The position numbers were made by a program, and so were the translations under genes. A stretch of DNA of 64,000 nt from Bolinopsis microptera (Eukaryota > Ctenophora > Tentaculata > Lobata > Bolinopsidae). The stretch is from NCBI RefSeq assembly GCF_026151205.1, contig NC_087073.1, positions 7,213,001-7,277,000 on the forward strand, read 5' to 3'. This document shows, in pieces, positions 59,201 to 64,000 of this stretch; position 1 is the stretch's first letter, and each line of letters starts with the position of its first letter. The notes beneath the pieces were generated by a model. It searched no databases. It saw only the letters and a program-made list of their open reading frames with translations, and was not told where the DNA came from.

Positions 59201-60589
59201 GCTTGGTGTAGCTCGTTGGGATAGTATAGGAATTCTGGTTCCTATAGTTGGGAATGAGGTAGTTGTCTGTTCACAGATCGCCCTCTAAACTTACAAGGAA
59301 ATGTTTCCTGTAGATCCTTGGTATATAAGCAACATTTGACAGAGCATAGTGTGGAGTGAGCTATGTGCCCATCCTTGGAGAACCCGGTGGATGTCCTTGC
59401 TGTACGGCAGTGTTAAACAAGGAATTGAAACCGAGGGGTTCCGTTCAGGCCCTTCACACTTTGTTTCTGTCTATAGTTCTAATGTACCGTCACAATAGTG
59501 ACTTTAATATAGAAGAAAAAGAAATTCGGAATCTCCTAAAAGCTTTGCCAGAGTCGGCGTTATAAGGGCTATAGAATTCATCCAGAAACTGTCCAGCATT
59601 TTGCAAACTTTATCTTTCAAATCGTTGTTCACTTTATTACTATTAGTATCCGAACTTTCTATGAAATTACCCAAATCATCTTAATTTGGTTTTGAAACGC
59701 CAATACGATCTAAAATTGTCATTGGATTTTCTATCGGATGCAAATGATACTCATTCAGAGCTACTGCTGAAATTGTATCCCAAAACTTCTAAAAAAACTC
59801 GTTTTTATATCAAACATATACCCAAGCGTAATCCTCAGTCTAAGACTTATAATATGATCTGAAGAATAACAGCAATTTCTGAGAGAGTTGGTCAACTATA
59901 AAATTTGTTAGCCTCCACAAGAGCTATATGGTGATATCTTTGAGGACTCCGATCCTTTCCATCTACTGAAACGTACAACTAAATGTGCTCTGAATACAGT
60001 CTGTCAACAGGATTCCTAAGCATGGCCAGTACGCTTCACTTTCTTTGACCCTGTATAAATATTAAATATGACTTTCCGAAAAAAAAGAGAGATACTTGCC
60101 ACTTCACAGACAGCTTAAAACTGTTGATTTTGTGGTTTTTATTAATCTTCTACTAATCAGTTCTTAGTCTGACCTAGTTAATTTCAGCAATGAACTACAT
60201 AGATCAGCTGACGAAAGAGCTGATGGTGCAGGAACACGTGTTGAGGGAGCTGCAACAGGAGCAGGAGAGACGCAGACTCCTTCAGCTGGAGCACTCCCAG
60301 TGGTCTAACAAGATCCACAATCTTAGGTTAGTGAGATGGTTGGAGTCAGCAAAACTCTCGGTTGTGGACCATGTGACTTATCTTGCACCAGCTAATGCTA
60401 TTAGCTTATATCAGATACAGGGCACACCTGTTATTGTATTGACCATTACCTTAATAAAGTCTATTTTCGTTTATCGTTTTTAAAAAAATTACTATTTTGT
60501 GTATGCTTTCTGCATATAATTCTGGTACAGTTTTTAATTTGCTGAAACACACTCTTCCCAGGAAGCATTACCGCATACCGGAGCCATGA
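56206..60589 (+). CDS. Mlx-like bHLH-leucine-zipper transcription factor
   Basis: Four exons join in phase: 56206-56402, 56788-56927, 60188-60326 and 60562-60589 (TGA), 167 residues. Donors are of the GTTAG type used elsewhere in the window; acceptors are CCCTCCAG, AATTTCAG and TTCCCAG. Exon 2 encodes the basic region and helix 1 (RRATHKLSEQKRRKIL, FDDLRTIVPSC) and the loop; the exon 2-3 join gives helix 2 (MSVLKKAMNYIDQL). Exon 3 carries a zipper of heptad leucines. EQKRR and DDLxTIVP with the following Cys resemble Mlx more than Max, Myc or USF. Mlx partners Mondo/ChREBP and Mxd proteins on CACGTG sites. The start is the ATG at 56206 (the next codon is also ATG); an in-frame TAG lies upstream. 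The N-terminus resembles nothing recognised. The 3.3-kb second intron is repeat-bearing. Confidence 0.75.
58325..58530. other. GC-rich block in the large intron of the Mlx-like gene
   Basis: A GC-richer stretch with CGGCCGCGGAGC and a 68-residue minus-strand open frame (SGQSSAAGSRACEKYNKE). Composition suggests a transposon fragment or an unrecognised repeat; no homology is visible. Confidence 0.25.
59408..59512. repeat. Dispersed repeat shared with 33688-33785
   Basis: About 100 bases (AACCGAGGGG, then TTCCGTTCAGGCCCTTCACA, GTACCGTCACAAT and GACTTTAATATAGA) with few differences between the two copies. Confidence 0.85.
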
Positions 60590-63500
60590 ACCAACGCTGA
60601 ACAGTAAAGACAGATCTGGATTGTGAAAACACTCTCGATGTGATGTACGATAGCATGTTACTCATCGGATCTATACGTGGTCGATAACACAGCTGTTTCT
60701 GTTAACTTCACCAACGTTGAAATGAAATCGGAACTGAGCGAGAAGTGTGCTTGTTGTTTAATACTAATAGGAAATGGTCTTTGTTTGGAATTTAGAATGA
60801 TTGCAGTTATTCATCAAATGATATTAGTTTCCATGTTTTCCAGCCATAATGATGCCCGATAATCATACATTTGGGTCTTTAAGTCGATTTATTTTGGTTT
60901 ACTCTAGTGATTACCAGTGTGCTTTGATCAGTTATCTTTGTTACATAGATACTAATGTCTTTGATGTTTCATTTTTCAAAGGGCATCTGTCAGTAGGCAT
61001 CCACATAACCGATTATCACATGGCTTTTGAAAACTTTGGCGACAAAGAACAAAGAACTTGTTGTGATGTACCGCTCGTAATTATCAGCTAAGTAACATCT
61101 GTAGTCGTTTTAGTCTCGGTAGAATGTATCAAAGTCACTTAACTCGCAGATCAATCATGATGGTCAGGTGATTTCTCCTTTTAAATCACTCATTTATTTT
61201 CTGTTTGCCATAGTAGTCACATACTTCATGAGGTCTTTGTAGAAAGTTTACTTCAGATTTTAGGCACCAGGTGATTCTCTCGAGAAAAAAACACCCGAAC
61301 TTTTTACTACAAGTACTCAAGTATAATTGTAGGAAAAACAAATGTGTTTTCTTTTCAGGAGAATTGTCAGAAGAAAAGCGTAATAAGTAATCACCGGCGA
61401 GTGAATGCGAAAACATGTCGCCGCTTATATTACTTATTCATTTCAGTTTTGGAATTCTACAAAACTAAAACGTTATCACTTTAAATGTAAAATAAATTAT
61501 ATGCGGTATGACGAAAGTTTATTCAATAGCTTTTATAAACTTTCTTTTCCATTTTCTTTGGTTGTACAGCTGGTTTCTTGGTACAATCTACATGTTCAAT
61601 ACTTTCAAATTTCGAAATTTATGAAATTATTTCCCATTTTCTTTTTAATTTGAATTTCTGATATTTCATTGCATTAACCGATGATAAATAAATTGTACCC
61701 CACCTACATTGCAGTAAAGTCATGGTTTTAAAAAAAATTTTTCAGGATGTGCAATTGAATTGCGACGATCTATCGCAGCAAATTGCAATCGTAGGATCAA
61801 TGATTATACTAGTAGATAATGCTGTCACATGACAAGGAGCTGTCTAATTGGAAACTGCACACTTTACCAGAATTACTGATAACCACGTGACACGCATGCT
61901 CTATATACAAGTTCTTAGCTACAGTTAGTAATTGAATTAGCGACCCGGATGTTGCTTTTTATTATCGTCAGTCAGTAAATTGCACCGAAAAAGCACATAA
62001 CATACCGCATTTTTTGGCTCTTCCTCCTAAATACTGGGTTTCACAGTTGCAGGTTAATGCTCCGTTGCGGTGTGTTAATTCCAATCGGTAGCACTCTTTC
62101 GGACGGCTTGTTTTTGATTCACTTTAAATTTAATTGGCTGGGCGAATAATTGCCGCTAATGTTTTAGAGTTGTCATCAATTTTCCAAGTCGCAATTGGAC
62201 GTGTTTTATATGTTATATCATCATCTCCATTCAATCTCTCTTTTCTAAACGTATCATTTTTCCTTTCTACAACTTTAAACTTAAAGTCTAGAAGGTTATT
62301 CTACCGAATTCAATTTCAAATAATATAGCTAAAATTGCAATGCGTTCACTCGGTTCCACTTCCTAATTTGTAGATATGTCCTTAAATCTTGCCAATAATG
62401 AGATCCTATGGAATTTCAAACCCAACGATCAACCGATCAAGCCGATTAATTTTACTGAAAGCACTCCAATTTTGGGTAAAATTGCTTTGCATCTCAGATT
62501 TTCCTAAAACTCGAACCATAATGCATTAATGCATGAAATAGTTGATTATTAGTTGTACTCTGCAGTTAACAGTATTATCCTGGAACCCTGATATACCAGT
62601 AGTTAATCCCCAGATACCCCGAATGTGATCAATGATCATTCAGATGTATTTTTGATATTTACATGTAGTACATTCAGATGTATATTTGATATTTACGTGT
62701 AGTATAACGGGCGAGATTAGAATTGCTGCAGGTACTTTGTGTACAAGCCCCAAATTTGCGAGGCGATTAAGAAGCCCATATTAATAAGAAATCAGGACCT
62801 GCTACTTTTGCGAATAGTAAGTACCATTATTTCAGTGTTAGTCGGTACCGTTGCTGGGAGATAGCGGTAATAAATTAGAAATTGTTGTGTTTTGCCTCAC
62901 TTACCCTGTATCGCGCTAACTTAAAGTGTGGATATTTTCCGCGCACCTTCTCCGTCCGTCTAATGTGTCGTATACCCAATGTCTATGGTCTAACACCGAC
63001 AGCCCAATATGAAAAGTTTTACTGTACACTGAAATCCAATTACAAAGTTATACCGACACTCATGCATGTGTGATGGAACTGGAAGTTGACTTGAAATTAA
63101 ATGTATTCAAATTCAATATAGTTGCGAAAACATTTTGGGTCTATGCAATTTTAACTTTAAAGTCGGAAAAATATCTGGGTGTGACTGTGTGCTGGTACGA
63201 TTAGTAAACAGCCTTCCCCTAGAATTTATAAAGTCACGAAATCTTTCCAATCTCTTAAAGCTCTCAGTAACAATTAAAATTGTTCATTATTTTTAATTAT
63301 GGGTTTATAATAAGAATATGTCTGTTTAAATCTTACATCGTTCATAGCCATACTTCATACAAGAAATATCATAACATTGCTTCAATGCTTCAGCTCCTTA
63401 TTTCATGAAAATGTGGTCATCATGGCTTTTCCACTACTACAACTACAGACTGCACTGCCATTAGTGCATTACTGTGGCTATTATTGTAGCCACTACTGTT

Positions 63501-64000
63501 CATGCTATTACAGCCATCACTGTAGCCACAAGAAGATCAATTTAATGATCCACCCTGTGTAATCTGTAGCAAGAGTTCACCGCATGTTAACGTACCTCAC
63601 ACAGATAGAGCTATAAAGAGAGCGCTGTGTCAGAGTGGACCGGATACTAACTGATCCCCCGTTATCACGTTATCTTATATTGAGAGCAGCAGATTCAATA
63701 TACATTATACGGCATGACATGAGCTGAGGAGCATGCTCGAGCATCCTGGCCGACGGTCTACTGTGTTCTTGCAATTGTACTTCTCACATTTGGTCGAAAT
63801 TTTAAGCATTTTTATGTGCTAGAGAAAGTGCTAGAAAAACAGCCTTCCGATTTGCTAGGATACATATTATTCTAAGAACATTGGAATTGCATTTTAACAC
63901 ATCAACTCATACTCTTATAGGTCGAGTGTCATTTTTTAGGATTAACGCATTACCTTTTGATTTATAACTTAGTTTACTTTTTTGCGTTTGTTCCTAGCTG
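60590..64000. other. No gene recognised
   Basis: AT-rich throughout. A short duplicated stretch (ACATTCAGATGTATTTTTGATATTTAC type) lies near 62637-62702. Small open frames have no recognisable content. Confidence 0.4.

Overview
The window is nuclear DNA of an animal. It has spliced protein genes with GT-AG introns, ER N-glycosylation genes, rhodopsin-type receptors with large ectodomains, a bHLH-zipper factor, several LINE clades, nonautonomous DNA transposons, a tRNA-like SINE and many minisatellites. Short introns, AT-rich spacers and LDLa/sushi-bearing receptors suit an invertebrate, perhaps an early-branching one such as a cnidarian. The sequence alone does not fix the phylum, and I did not compare it with any database.

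Layout. 0-1.3 kb: last three exons of a PX-domain (sorting-nexin-like) protein, + strand. 2.3-5.9 kb: a minus-strand gene whose exons join in phase to give signal peptide, two sushi (CCP) modules and a seven-helix receptor; its third intron is filled by a minisatellite built from its own 3' splice site. 6-13.2 kb: repeats and three LINE remnants, one nearly complete (9.6-12.6 kb). 13.7-22.3 kb: two ER genes in tandem on the + strand, ribophorin II (RPN2) and glucosidase II beta (PRKCSH). The last PRKCSH intron holds about 72 copies of a 40-bp repeat. 24.3-27.2 kb: decayed RTE-like LINE. 29.2-33.6 kb and 41.9-44.9 kb: two minus-strand LDLa-ectodomain, relaxin-receptor-like GPCRs, the second with an 18-copy 14-residue tail repeat and a duplicated promoter. 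34-41 kb: LINE fragment, MITEs and dispersed repeats carrying telomere-like motifs. 46.8-47.3 kb: a CCCT tract. 48.1-50.3 kb: a DC-STAMP-domain gene (DCST1-like) with broken frames. 50.6-53.3 kb: a hAT-like inverted-repeat element, a partial second copy, and a doubtful acidic-protein gene. 53.6-55.3 kb: the 3' half of a LINE with a restriction-like endonuclease. 55.9-60.6 kb: an Mlx-like bHLH-zipper gene behind a cluster of CACGTG E-boxes. 60.6-64 kb: no gene recognised.

How it works together. RPN2 (oligosaccharyltransferase subunit) and PRKCSH (regulatory chain of glucosidase II) act in successive steps of N-glycan transfer and trimming in the ER and lie head to tail under 1 kb apart. The three receptor genes share one architecture, Cys-rich extracellular modules on a rhodopsin-type core, but use different modules. 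Most spacer DNA is mobile-element debris. I rebuilt exon structures by matching splice sites and reading phase by eye; no transcript evidence was available.
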